Of a stretch of 64,000 nt of DNA, positions 18,704 through 27,686 are shown one piece after another (positions within the stretch are counted from its first letter, which is position 1; each line of letters starts with the position of its first letter). The position numbers and the translations under genes were made by a program. Source of the stretch: an uncultured Erythrobacter sp. (GTDB lineage Bacteria > Pseudomonadota > Alphaproteobacteria > Sphingomonadales > Sphingomonadaceae); assembly GCA_947503275.1 (NCBI GenBank), contig CANNCZ010000002.1, positions 578,733-642,732 of the forward strand. Reading direction: 5' to 3'. The notes below the pieces were generated by a model. It worked only from the letters and a program-made list of their open reading frames with translations. It was not told the origin of the DNA and searched no databases.

Positions 18704-20005
18704 ATGATTGAAGCCGCAGAAGTTGCTCGATTGAAAGCGCTGATGGAATGGGAGGGCACGCGCACCAGACCGCCAGAGGGCTTTCCCAAACTGCCCGACA
18801 TGCCTGCCGCGCGGTACACTTCGCCGGAATATTACGCACTCGAACAAGAGCACATCTTTCGGAAAAGCTGGCTGTTCGCAGGTCATATTGATGAAGTGCC
18901 CGAGCCGGGCTGCTATATGCGCTGGCACAATGCGGGCGATCCGATTGTGATCGTACATGGCATGGATGGTCAGGTCCGCGCGTTCTACAATACGTGCCGC
19001 CATCGCGGGGCGCCCGTCGTTACCGAGGATTTCGGCAAGTCACCGAGGCTCATGTGCGGCTATCACAACTGGACATATAAGACCGATGGCACATTGGTGG
19101 GCGTGCCTGAACGGCAGGATTTTCCCGCTGACTTCGATATGAGTTGCCGGGGTCTGATCCCGGTTCGGTGCGAGATGCTGGGTAATGTCATCTTCGTGAA
19201 CTTTAACGATGACGCCATGCCTCTGACGCAATGGCTCGGGCCGTTGACGAATGAATGGGACGAATTCGCGTTTGACAACGTCCGGCTCGCCTCGCGCCAT
19301 TCGTTTGAGCTGAACTGCAATTGGAAGGTCGCGATGGAGGCCAATATGGAGGTCTATCACGTCCCCTTCATCCATCCTGAAACCGTTGCGCCTCTGGTCG
19401 ATCCAAAGCGGAACTTGAACACGATGTACCCCAATGGCCATGCGCGAATGCTGGCCCCTGCCCCGCATCAAACCAACCGCGAACATGTTCGCGCGGTTGA
19501 TAGCCCGCCTGAATGGCAAGAGATCGAAAGCGTGGGTGAGCTGGGGCGGACCTGCACTCAAAGCTACACTCTGTTTCCCAATTGGGTCTCACCGCTTTCG
19601 AGCTACTTCGTGCCGCCATTGGTGTTTTGGCCCACCTCGCTAACGACGACGCGTTTGGAGCTGGTGACGATGGCGCTGGATTGGGGCGATGGACCTGCGC
19701 CTGATTTGTGGACTGTACCCGACGATACAAAGCCCAATGGCCGCGATATGAGCCCAATCATTTTGGAAGACACGCAATTTGGCGAAGCAATCCAGAAAAG
19801 CATGCAAAGCAGCGCATTCCGATCCGTGCCGCTATCTTACCAAGAGGCTCGCATTTATTCTTTCCACCAATCGTGTGACAAGATGATCGGCGCCGACAAT
19901 GTTCCTGATGATTTGAGAGTGGAACCCGTGATCGGCGATGAGTGGGTGTGGCCCAACGATCCACGCATCGCGCAAATGGAGAAGTCAGCCGAAGCCGCGG
20001 AGTGA
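18704..20005 (+). CDS. Rieske non-haem iron oxygenase, alpha-subunit type (first of three)
   Basis: The protein is 433 residues from ATG 18704 (GGGAG six bases upstream). The Rieske [2Fe-2S] site is Cys98-x-His100 and Cys118-x-x-His121 (CRH, CGYH). The mononuclear iron site is seen in NMEVYHVPFIH: His219 and His224, with Glu216 where the bridging Asp usually sits. Such enzymes hydroxylate or demethylate rings using electrons from a ferredoxin/reductase; neither is encoded in this window. It is followed by the TonB receptor and a second Rieske gene on the same strand. Substrate unknown; an alicyclic compound is inferred from context. Confidence 0.93.
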   Translation: MIEAAEVARLKALMEWEGTRTRPPEGFPKLPDMPAARYTSPEYYALEQEHIFRKSWLFAGHIDEVPEPGCYMRWHNAGDPIVIVHGMDGQVRAFYNTCRHRGAPVVTEDFGKSPRLMCGYHNWTYKTDGTLVGVPERQDFPADFDMSCRGLIPVRCEMLGNVIFVNFNDDAMPLTQWLGPLTNEWDEFAFDNVRLASRHSFELNCNWKVAMEANMEVYHVPFIHPETVAPLVDPKRNLNTMYPNGHARMLAPAPHQTNREHVRAVDSPPEWQEIESVGELGRTCTQSYTLFPNWVSPLSSYFVPPLVFWPTSLTTTRLELVTMALDWGDGPAPDLWTVPDDTKPNGRDMSPIILEDTQFGEAIQKSMQSSAFRSVPLSYQEARIYSFHQSCDKMIGADNVPDDLRVEPVIGDEWVWPNDPRIAQMEKSAEAAE

Positions 20006-20048
20006 GGTGCCAAAGCACTGCTCAAATCACTAGGACTCCCGCCTTCCC

Positions 20049-20091
20049 TTTACGTAAGATGACGCTACGGAAAAGGCGTTTTACGCAAGAT
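20049..20091. promoter_or_regulatory. Two TTTACGyAAGAT direct repeats 31 bases apart upstream of the TonB receptor
   Basis: TTTACGTAAGAT (20049-20060) and TTTACGCAAGAT (20080-20091) are spaced 31 bases, about three helical turns, so both would face the same side of the DNA. They lie 170-210 bases before the TonB-receptor start in the 255-base gap after the first Rieske gene. The first copy contains the palindrome TTACGTAA. A tandem activator or repressor site controlling receptor expression is inferred. Confidence 0.4.
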
Positions 20092-20260
20092 TGTGGCCAA
20101 ATAGACGCACTTTGCGACAGTCCCTAGCGCTTTTGCTAGATGAGTGCGCACTGCCCTCTCCATACACTCCATTCCATGCTGAGAGCCGCATAACAAGCGG
20201 CGCGGGCGTCTTGGGGAATTGGGGTGTCAGGCATTGTCGGCGCCCCGAAAGGGAGAGAGC

Positions 20261-22699
20261 ATGATGACCACTTTTAACACCCGAATTGCCACAAAATCCG
20301 GCTTGCGCCGCGCTTTGATGAGCGGCGCTGCGATTGCAGCTTTTGCAAGCGCCCCGCAGGTCGCTTTGGCTCAGGATAGCGAAACGGACGCCGCCGAAGA
20401 AAACGATTTTGACGACCGGGTGATCGTGGTCCAGGCGCGGCGCCAAAACGAAACTTTGCAAGAAGTCCCCGTGACAGTGACAGTGATCGGCGGCGAGGTT
20501 CTTGACCGATATGGCGTTGATCAAGTCGCAGACGTGGTTAGCCGCGTTCCAACGCTGAATGTTCAGGTTGGCGGCTCGGGTTCAGGCGGTCAACTCAGCT
20601 TGCGCGGAGTTGGCTCTTCCAACATCTCATCCTCATTCGACAGTGCGGTCGCGTTTGATTTTGACGGGGTACAGGTTTCAACCATGCGCCTGGTGCAGGC
20701 GGGCTTTTTCGACACCGCACAGATCGACGTGTTGAAAGGTCCGCAATCCTTGTTCTTCGGTAAATCGGCATCAGCGGGCGTGTTTGCGATCCGCTCCGCT
20801 GACCCGACCGCCACTTGGGAAATTGGCGGAGACGCACAATACGAATTTGAAGAAAAAGGCTACACTGTCGGCGGGTTCATTTCTGGACCTCTGACAGACA
20901 CGCTCGGCATTCGTGTCGCCGCGCAATATAATGACATCGAAGATTTCGTCGATCTCCAGCCCGGAACGCCGACGGTCCATGGCGACAGCCGCTCCAGCTC
21001 CAACTTTGTTGGGCGCGTAACGCTGGCCTTCGATCCCAGCGACCGTTTCGATGCGAACCTGAAAGTGCAATATGTTCGCAACGAAAATGACGGTGCGATC
21101 AGCCATGGCGACATCAATTGCGGCGCCAATGGTGTGGCGGATTCGATCTTCCTGCTTGGCGGCGCGGTCATCATTGATCCGGGCTATGACTGCAATTCCA
21201 CCGACGGTCTGCAATTCCTGCCGGATTCAGCAGCTGCGCTGGGCGCGTCCATTCCGACCCCATCCGCTGCGGTGGGCCGGAACGGTGTGCCCTTTGGCGA
21301 AACCGATCTGTTCTTTGCCCGGTTGAAATGGAATCTCGATCTGAGCGACAATCTGACGCTGAACTCGGTCACCGGGTATCTTGATCTCGATGCAACCGAT
21401 TATGACTGCTATTCCTACGGTGGCCAATTTCCAGACGGGAACGGAGGCTTTTTGCCGGCAGGCGTTGGCTGCTCAGACCCAAACAACCAACTCCAACAAT
21501 TCACCCAGGAAATCCGCCTGACATCGGATTTGGATGGCCCGCTCAACTTCATGGTTGGCGCGTTTTACGAGACCCGCGATTTCGTCTTTGATACAGCGGA
21601 ACAGGCGGCGAATATTTCGCTGCTCGCACCTGACCCGGTCACCGGCTTCACGACCGATTATGACCGGCGGCACGAAACAACCACCGATGCCTATTCGGTG
21701 TTTGGCAGCGTGATTTTCAACATCACCGATCAACTCGAATTGTCCGGCGGCATTCGCTACACGGACGAAGAAAAATCGAACACGATCAGCATCCCGTATG
21801 TGCACGCATTCCTTGCTGGCGGAGCGTTCTTGAACTCAGGGTTCTTTACCGGGCCCATCGAATTCAATGATGACAATTTCTCGCCCGAAGTCACACTGCG
21901 TTATCAAGCGACCGACGATATCAATCTCTTCGCGTCGTACAAAACCGGCTTTAAATCGGGCGGGATCGACAATTCCGCGCTGCCTACAAACAGCCTGGCA
22001 ACCGCGGCGGCGAACAACGATTTTGGCGCTTTGATCTACGATTCAGAAACGAGCGAAGGCGGTGAGATTGGTATCAAATCGCAGTTCAATGACCGCACGA
22101 TAACCTTGAATGCGACCGCATATTACTATGTGTTCGACAATCTTCAGGTTCAAAACTTCGATGCGGTTGCGATCCAGTTTTCGACATTGAATGCGGGTGA
22201 ATTGACCACGCGGGGTGTTGATCTGGAAATGGGCTGGAGGACGCCGATTGATGGCCTCTCTTTGTCTGCCAATATCGCATATCTCGACGCTGATTTTAGC
22301 GACACATTCGTCACTCAGTCCGGCGATGACCTCGATGGTCGCGGTGCGGCACGGGCCCCAGAATGGTCAGGCAATATCGCGTTCGATTGGATGATCCCGC
22401 TGGGCGACAGTTTGGAAATCGGCCTTGGCGGTAACGCGATTTATTCGGGTAGCTACTTCACCAACGAAGACACACTGAACGACTTCCGTCAGGACAGCTA
22501 TATCGCCTTGGATGCGCGCGCCTCGATTGGCGATGCTGATGGCAGATGGAAGATTGCCCTGGTCGGCACCAACATCACTGATGAGATTTGGGCCAACACG
22601 ACCGGTGGTCGTCCGTTCTTGCCGGCTGGTGGTGATGACTTTGTGGTCACCCAAAACCGCGGTCGGCAAGTGTTCGTGGAAACCAGCTTCCGGTTCTAA
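20261..22699 (+). CDS. TonB-dependent outer-membrane receptor
   Basis: The protein is 812 residues from ATG 20261 (GGGAGAGAG upstream). A signal peptide ends near VALAQ. DRVIVVQARR is the likely TonB box region, followed by the plug domain (QEVPVTVTVI ... GGQLSLRGVG ... IDVLKGPQS) and a beta-barrel that closes with an aromatic C-terminal residue (VETSFRF). It would import a large or hydrophobic substrate across the outer membrane. The position between two Rieske oxygenase genes suggests that the substrate is the compound degraded by the island rather than a siderophore. It is followed by an intrinsic terminator. Confidence 0.96.
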   Translation: MMTTFNTRIATKSGLRRALMSGAAIAAFASAPQVALAQDSETDAAEENDFDDRVIVVQARRQNETLQEVPVTVTVIGGEVLDRYGVDQVADVVSRVPTLNVQVGGSGSGGQLSLRGVGSSNISSSFDSAVAFDFDGVQVSTMRLVQAGFFDTAQIDVLKGPQSLFFGKSASAGVFAIRSADPTATWEIGGDAQYEFEEKGYTVGGFISGPLTDTLGIRVAAQYNDIEDFVDLQPGTPTVHGDSRSSSNFVGRVTLAFDPSDRFDANLKVQYVRNENDGAISHGDINCGANGVADSIFLLGGAVIIDPGYDCNSTDGLQFLPDSAAALGASIPTPSAAVGRNGVPFGETDLFFARLKWNLDLSDNLTLNSVTGYLDLDATDYDCYSYGGQFPDGNGGFLPAGVGCSDPNNQLQQFTQEIRLTSDLDGPLNFMVGAFYETRDFVFDTAEQAANISLLAPDPVTGFTTDYDRRHETTTDAYSVFGSVIFNITDQLELSGGIRYTDEEKSNTISIPYVHAFLAGGAFLNSGFFTGPIEFNDDNFSPEVTLRYQATDDINLFASYKTGFKSGGIDNSALPTNSLATAAANNDFGALIYDSETSEGGEIGIKSQFNDRTITLNATAYYYVFDNLQVQNFDAVAIQFSTLNAGELTTRGVDLEMGWRTPIDGLSLSANIAYLDADFSDTFVTQSGDDLDGRGAARAPEWSGNIAFDWMIPLGDSLEIGLGGNAIYSGSYFTNEDTLNDFRQDSYIALDARASIGDADGRWKIALVGTNITDEIWANTTGGRPFLPAGGDDFVVTQNRGRQVFVETSFRF

Positions 22700-22721
22700 G
22701 AGGCGCAAACTCGGGACCAGA

Positions 22722-22755
22722 GGAACGGGCGGGACGAAAGGTTCGCCCGTTTTTC
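22722..22755 (+). terminator. Rho-independent terminator after the TonB receptor
   Basis: AACGGGCG (22724-22731) pairs with CGCCCGTT (22744-22751) around a 12-base loop and runs into TTTTT. It lies about 25 bases after the receptor stop codon, so the following Rieske gene probably has its own promoter or depends on readthrough. Confidence 0.85.
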
Positions 22756-22846
22756 TTTGCGCAAACAACGCTCCTCACAAAAACACGCATTGCGTCGGGC
22801 GCGCCACTCGCGTCATCTTAAGCACAACTCTGGGAGAATACGCACT

Positions 22847-24076
22847 ATGTCGCGCGCCGAATTGATTTCGATGACCCGCAGCCTGATTGAGCACGGCGCG
22901 GCAGATACGATGGAATATGCTGACGAAGTTGTCGCGATTCCGGCCAGCACTTATACCGACCCTGAACTGTTCGAGCGTGAAAAGCGCCAGATATTCCGCC
23001 GCTTACCTTTGATGGTCGCGCCGTCATGCGAATTGCCGCAGCCGGGCGATTACAAGGCGATGGACATTTGCGGAGTGCCATTGCTGCTCACGCGTCAACG
23101 CGATGGAAGCGTGGCGGCGTTCCTAAATATGTGTTCGCATCGCGGCAATCCAGTGGTCGCCACAGACACAACCGGCAACGCCTCACGCTTCACATGCGGG
23201 TATCACGGTTGGACGTTTAAGAATGATGGCGGGCTTGTCGGTGTTGCCTCGCCGCAGGATTTTGGCGCAGTGGACAAGGCAGCTTTGTGCCTCAAACGCT
23301 TCCCCGTACACGAAAGCGCTGGGTTGATTTGGGCCACGCTCGACACAGAATCAAAGCTGCCGATTGCTGACTATCTTTGCGGCTATGACGCGCTGCTCGA
23401 AACATTCGGCTTTGACGGCTGGACCCTGTTTTCAAAGCGCACTTTGTCAGGGCCAAATTGGAAGACGGCCTATGACGGCTATCTCGATTTCTACCACTTG
23501 CCGATCCTGCACAAGGACACATTTGGCGCGGATTTCTTCAACCGGGCAAACTACTTTTTCTGGGGCCCGCATCAACGTCTCTCCAGCCCGTCAAAATTCG
23601 CGCAAAAGACTGGCAGCGACGAAATGCTCGATCTGTCGGTGATGAGCGACGACGAACTGCCCGATGATGCCCTGACCCAAGGGGTTTGGACGATATTCCC
23701 GCACATCTCAATCGCCAGCTTTTACGGCGGCGGACAGCGCGGGGCGCTCATCTCGCAGCTATTCCCCGGCGACACAGTGGGCGAGAGCTACACCACACAA
23801 TACTATGTGATGGAGAACCAGCCCGAAACCGAGCAAGACATCAAATCCGCGCATGAACAGTTTGATTTCCTAGAGATCGTGGTACGCGATGAGGATTACG
23901 CGACCGGCAAACGCCAGCACGAAGCGCTGCAATCAGGCATGCTGAAAGAGGTGTTGTTCGGCAAGAATGAGCGCGGCGGACAAGTGTTTCACCAATGGGC
24001 GGCAAAGCTGCTTGATGCGAGTGATGATGAGTTGTTGGAGATTTTCGCGGCGGAGCAGCGTCAGGCAGCGGAATAG
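22847..24076 (+). CDS. Rieske non-haem iron oxygenase, alpha-subunit type (second of three)
   Basis: The protein is 409 residues from ATG 22847 (GGGAGA ten bases upstream); the frame is open further upstream without a plausible start. Rieske ligands are Cys96, His98, Cys117 and His120 (CSH, CGYH). The catalytic iron site is DFYHLPILH with Asp214, His217 and His222, the classical Asp-x-x-His-x4-His arrangement. It differs clearly from the first Rieske protein in length and in the region after the iron site, so it probably acts on a different intermediate. No partner beta subunit is adjacent. Confidence 0.93.
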   Translation: MSRAELISMTRSLIEHGAADTMEYADEVVAIPASTYTDPELFEREKRQIFRRLPLMVAPSCELPQPGDYKAMDICGVPLLLTRQRDGSVAAFLNMCSHRGNPVVATDTTGNASRFTCGYHGWTFKNDGGLVGVASPQDFGAVDKAALCLKRFPVHESAGLIWATLDTESKLPIADYLCGYDALLETFGFDGWTLFSKRTLSGPNWKTAYDGYLDFYHLPILHKDTFGADFFNRANYFFWGPHQRLSSPSKFAQKTGSDEMLDLSVMSDDELPDDALTQGVWTIFPHISIASFYGGGQRGALISQLFPGDTVGESYTTQYYVMENQPETEQDIKSAHEQFDFLEIVVRDEDYATGKRQHEALQSGMLKEVLFGKNERGGQVFHQWAAKLLDASDDELLEIFAAEQRQAAE

Positions 24077-24087
24077 GCGCGCTCACC

Positions 24088-24462
24088 TTACGTCTTTGCT
24101 CGCAATCCCCACAATGCGGCCAGCGCAAGGCAAGCTGGAACAAGCTGCACATAGAGCGTGGTCAGCGAAACCGTGAAGGCACCGAAAATGCCCGCGGCAG
24201 CAATGAAGATCAAAAAGCATGTGGCGATGTTCCGTTGCCAACCCACATCCTTCACGAACAAAGACCAGATTAACCCAGCTGCCAAGAAGCCATTATAGAG
24301 GCCTTGATTAGCAGCCATTGCGCCGCCTTGCTCAAACAAGACCGCAGGCAGGTTGGGAAAGGCTCTTGGCCCGGCGCTCTCCCATGCGGTCATTTCAAAC
24401 CACGCGATATAGGCATGGATGAGAGCGTTCAGGCCGACGAGAATTCGGGCGATAAGATGCAT
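24088..24462 (-). CDS. DUF1304 family small membrane protein
   Basis: The protein is 124 residues from ATG 24462 with GAGG upstream; a longer frame to 24519 is less likely. Four hydrophobic helices are visible, with ALIHAYIAWFEM near the N-terminus and NQGLYNGFLAAGL in the middle, which is the conserved DUF1304 core. The function of the family is unknown. It follows the NmrA-like gene by 81 bases on the same strand. Confidence 0.85.
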   Translation of the reverse strand: MHLIARILVGLNALIHAYIAWFEMTAWESAGPRAFPNLPAVLFEQGGAMAANQGLYNGFLAAGLIWSLFVKDVGWQRNIATCFLIFIAAAGIFGAFTVSLTTLYVQLVPACLALAALWGLRAKT

Positions 24463-24543
24463 TATTGGCCTCTGTGCAAAGTATGATCGTAGCCGATCGC
24501 TTTGCGTTGCGCCAATCAAACGGCTTGTGGAAACCGCATTGCC

Positions 24544-25491
24544 CTACCCAAAGGCAGGCCGGAAATTGCTTTCGCCCCAATCCTGCCGCTTGGTCCAATC
24601 GCCCAGCGTCTCCAGCTTGCCATCCAGCTCTGGGAAGCGTTCGTAGACGTGGTCCATATCGACCTCGAACGGACGCGTGGGCGCATCGTTGTTGTATTCG
24701 TAAAACGCCTGAATACCTTTGGCGAATTCGTCGCGCATTTCCGCTGGCATCGTGTCGCCAGCGGCCTCTACCAGATAGCGGCCAAACTCCTCTGGCGTGC
24801 ACGGATCGTATTTGATCGGCTTATCCAAAGCATCGCTTAGATATTGAGTGACCTGCTTACCCACCAGCCGCTCTGGCCCTCCAATATTCAGCCATGCGCC
24901 TTCCATATCGGGGCGATCAAGGCTCGCGAGCATAAAGCGCGCAACATCATCGAGGCTGATCCAGTTAGCCTCAAGCTCTGGGTTATGCGGATACACATAG
25001 CGCCCTTCGTCGATGATAAATGGTCGCGCCCAATTGGTCAGCAGGTTGTCCATGAAGAGCACGCTGCCAAACACGGTGCCCGGGCATCCAGAGCGCCACA
25101 AAGCATTGATCCCGGCGGTGTTGCCAGCGTACGTAAAAGGGTCGCCGGGACGATCAGGGATCCAGCTCGACGTGTTCCAGACCAGCCGTTTGACGCCGAT
25201 CTCCGCCGCCGCTTTGCCAAGGTCACCGATCAGCACCGCGCGGTCTGCGCGCGCCTGCAATGGGTGCGTGTAGAAAACGTAATCGGTCCCTTCGAGTGCG
25301 TCTTTGAAGGTCGCGGGATCATACAGGTCCATTGGCCGCACTTCGACACGCTCCACCCCGTCAATCTTGGCTCCACCAAACGGGTCCTCCTGACGCGAGA
25401 TTGCGCGCACATCATAACCCGCTTTGAGCGCTTGGCGGACCTGCGCCATGCCTTGTCGCCCGGATGCCCCGATTACTGTGATGAGTGCCAT
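24544..25491 (-). CDS. NmrA-like NAD(P)-binding protein
   Basis: This 315-residue atypical SDR begins with the cofactor loop VIGASGRQG and continues with RAISRQ, where basic residues favour NADP(H). YTHPLQA, VWNTSSWIP and FGSVLFMDNLL follow. Family members include NADP sensors and isoflavone-reductase-like enzymes; the Tyr-x-x-x-Lys pair is not obvious. It reads away from the MDR gene at 25614. Function in the island is unknown; reduction of a double bond or ketone is one option. Confidence 0.82.
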   Translation of the reverse strand: MALITVIGASGRQGMAQVRQALKAGYDVRAISRQEDPFGGAKIDGVERVEVRPMDLYDPATFKDALEGTDYVFYTHPLQARADRAVLIGDLGKAAAEIGVKRLVWNTSSWIPDRPGDPFTYAGNTAGINALWRSGCPGTVFGSVLFMDNLLTNWARPFIIDEGRYVYPHNPELEANWISLDDVARFMLASLDRPDMEGAWLNIGGPERLVGKQVTQYLSDALDKPIKYDPCTPEEFGRYLVEAAGDTMPAEMRDEFAKGIQAFYEYNNDAPTRPFEVDMDHVYERFPELDGKLETLGDWTKRQDWGESNFRPAFG

Positions 25492-25530
25492 TTCCTATCT
25501 CCCTTTGGCGCTAAGGTTAGGAATGGGACG

Positions 25531-25554
25531 GGCACCACGCACCGGACCAAAGTG
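25531..25554. promoter_or_regulatory. GGTGC/CACTTTGG element between divergent NmrA-like and MDR genes
   Basis: Read on the minus strand the site is CACTTTGG-TCC-GGTGC followed by a second GGTGCC. It sits in the middle of the 122-base divergent region (24544-25491 minus, 25614 plus). Similar elements lie at 33725-33740, 35435-35461 and 37863-37886, also centrally placed. Binding by the island regulator is inferred, not shown. Confidence 0.4.
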
Positions 25555-25613
25555 ATAGCCGCCTAACAAAAGCGCGGCTTGCCCATGTGTCCTGCGCGCC
25601 GGACAAAGCGGGC

Positions 25614-26615
25614 ATGGAAAACCGTTTTTGGCGTATTGAGCGCCGCCCTGAGGGCACCGACTTTGAAAGCGCATTGGCGCTGGTGGAAGAACCGCTCGCG
25701 CCTCTTGGCGAAGGGGAAATTCGCATTCGCAATGCGATGCTGTCGATGGATGCGGGCACGCGGTTGTGGCTGACCGACCGCGAGGATGGCTACCAGCCAC
25801 CTCTACCCGTTGGCGCGCCGATGACAGGGCTGGTCGTCGGTGACGTGATCGAAAGCCGTGCGGACGGCTTTGCCGAGGGCGATTTAGTGCGCGCATTTGG
25901 AGTGTGGGGTGCCCTAAGCCAAGTGGACGCGGTGATGTCAGGCGCGATGAAGCTGGACCCTACAGTCGCGGATCGGCGCGCATGGTTCGGGCCACTGGGC
26001 ATGAATGGTTGGACCGCATTATGGGGCATTGAACAAACCGGCGCTGCCAAGCCCGGCGAGCGAGTGCTGGTTTCCGCTGCGGCGGGAGCGACCGGAGTGT
26101 TGGCGATACAAATCGCGCGGCTGCTGGGCTGCGAGGTATGGGGCATTGCAGGCGGCGCAGAAAAATGCCGGTATCTTATTGAGGAGCAAGGCTGCGCGGG
26201 AGCGGTAGATTACAAGGCAGGCGATGTCGGCGCTCAACTGGACGCGGCGGGCGGCTTTGATGTCTATTTCGACAATGTCGGCGGCCCGGTGCTGGATGAA
26301 GTGCTGACCCGGATGAATCATTATGGCAGGATCGCGGTGTGCGGATTGCTATCCGACTATGGATCGGGCGAGCGCACCGCCCCGCGCGAATACGATCAAG
26401 TGCTCATGCGGCGGTTGCGGGTCGAAGGGTTCTTTAGCCCTGACTTTATGGATCAAGGTGAGCGATTGACCGCGCGCCTGCGGGCTTGGGTTGAATCGGG
26501 AGATCTGACCATGCCTTATGATGTGACACGAGGTTTGGAGAACACGCTGGATGCGTATGCCAAGCTGTTCACGGGCGACAATATCGGGAAAGTTATCGTG
26601 GAGTTGGAACAGTGA
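25614..26615 (+). CDS. NADP-dependent medium-chain reductase, PTGR/LTB4DH type (first of three)
   Basis: The protein is 333 residues from ATG 25614. It belongs to zinc-free medium-chain reductases that reduce C=C bonds of enones: the cofactor site is VSAAAGATGVLA, then GIAGGAEKC (NADP 2'-phosphate region with Lys) and YFDNVGGPVLDEVL. Compared with the other two MDRs in the island it has a shorter N-terminus and lacks the F-D-P-A catalytic-loop sequence (here SMDAGTRLW). It is coupled to the following NTF2-fold gene by GTGA. Confidence 0.9.
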   Translation: MENRFWRIERRPEGTDFESALALVEEPLAPLGEGEIRIRNAMLSMDAGTRLWLTDREDGYQPPLPVGAPMTGLVVGDVIESRADGFAEGDLVRAFGVWGALSQVDAVMSGAMKLDPTVADRRAWFGPLGMNGWTALWGIEQTGAAKPGERVLVSAAAGATGVLAIQIARLLGCEVWGIAGGAEKCRYLIEEQGCAGAVDYKAGDVGAQLDAAGGFDVYFDNVGGPVLDEVLTRMNHYGRIAVCGLLSDYGSGERTAPREYDQVLMRRLRVEGFFSPDFMDQGERLTARLRAWVESGDLTMPYDVTRGLENTLDAYAKLFTGDNIGKVIVELEQ

Positions 26616-27163
26616 ATGGAACTCTCGAAGACCGCGAAGCCATCCGCGACGTGATCACCGCCTATGCCCATGCGATTGACCGGCGGCGGTGGGGCATCAT
26701 GGACCATCTGTTCCATGACGATGCTCAGTTTCAGTTCGGCACCATCATTGGCGATTGGCGGGGATTTGTCGAACAAGCCCGCGCAGTCATTGACCCATGC
26801 CTCATCACACAGCATCAGCTGGGCCAAGTTTTGTTCGGGTTTGAAAGTGACAGCGTGTGCCACACCGAAACCTACATGACCGCGATGCACACAATCCCGC
26901 CGGGCTATCCGCTGGCTGATGTCTTTCCGGATAAGGGCAAGGTCTACTCTGCTGTGATCGCAGGCCGCTATGTTGATCGGTTTGAGAAGCGGTCCGGTGC
27001 CAATGGACGAGAATGGCGCATGGCTCAGCGTACAGGCCTCTATGACTGGCGCGAGTTTCGCGACGTGGAAGGAGTCGACTTGTCAGACATGCCAGAGGGG
27101 TCCTGCGGCTATCACGATGAACGTGACCCCTCGACCTCTGCTGCTGCACGGTGGCTAGGCTAG
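26612..27163 (+). CDS. SnoaL_4/NTF2-fold protein
   Basis: The protein has 183 residues starting with GTG at 26612, overlapping the MDR stop by four bases. The N-terminal EDREAIRDVITAYAHAIDR and FHDDAQFQFG segments are typical of SnoaL_4 domains, the fold shared with beta subunits of ring-hydroxylating dioxygenases and with ketosteroid isomerase. It may be a small-molecule isomerase/dehydratase or an accessory subunit. The TAG stop forms a CTAG palindrome with the stop of the convergent thioesterase gene. Confidence 0.85.
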   Translation: MNGTLEDREAIRDVITAYAHAIDRRRWGIMDHLFHDDAQFQFGTIIGDWRGFVEQARAVIDPCLITQHQLGQVLFGFESDSVCHTETYMTAMHTIPPGYPLADVFPDKGKVYSAVIAGRYVDRFEKRSGANGREWRMAQRTGLYDWREFRDVEGVDLSDMPEGSCGYHDERDPSTSAAARWLG

Positions 27164-27579
27164 CGTTTGATTGCGAACACCCCGCTCATCGTCGCAATCG
27201 GCTCGCCCGCTCGCATAATCTGTCCGCTTGTATAGGCGGTGCGTCCGCCCAACCGATCAATCCGCACGTCCCCCTCCAGCCAATCGCCGAATCGCGCCAC
27301 GCTCAAGTAATTGACCTGCAATGTGATGGTCGACGGGGTCAGCCGAGGGCGCTCTGCATCGTAAACTGCATGGCTTAAGGCCACATCGGCAAAGGTTGAC
27401 AGGACACCGCCATGAGCCGTGTCGGTATAGTTGATATGGTGCGCACAGATACGCAGCCCCACCAGCATCGGCATGCCATCGCGGCATTTAAGAAAATATG
27501 GCCCGCCATGGTCCAGGAAACCAGCTGAAAACTGTGCGGGCGAAAATCCATCCGGTTCCGGTGGTGCTGAATCTGTCAT
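27160..27579 (-). CDS. PaaI-family hotdog thioesterase
   Basis: The 139-residue hotdog-fold protein contains HGGVLSTFADVALSHA, the helix and catalytic-loop signature of PaaI-type acyl-CoA thioesterases (Gly-Gly followed by an acidic residue on the helix). It would hydrolyse an aryl- or acyl-CoA, possibly releasing CoA from dead-end intermediates. It is divergent from the acyl-CoA ligase at 27687. No clear ribosome binding site is seen in front of its ATG. Confidence 0.88.
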   Translation of the reverse strand: MTDSAPPEPDGFSPAQFSAGFLDHGGPYFLKCRDGMPMLVGLRICAHHINYTDTAHGGVLSTFADVALSHAVYDAERPRLTPSTITLQVNYLSVARFGDWLEGDVRIDRLGGRTAYTSGQIMRAGEPIATMSGVFAIKR

Positions 27580-27686
27580 GACAACACGTGTAGCGCATAG
27601 CCCATATCGCCATCAGCTATGCATTGTGCCAATCCCATGATGCTGAGCGGGCGCGTAGTCACAGGGGCATGGAAGAGGACACATCT

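Noticed and set aside
18571..18819. N-terminal extension of the SDR ending at 17779
   Set aside because: The extension has no SDR similarity and overlaps the divergent Rieske gene; the ATG at 18570 has a good ribosome binding site.
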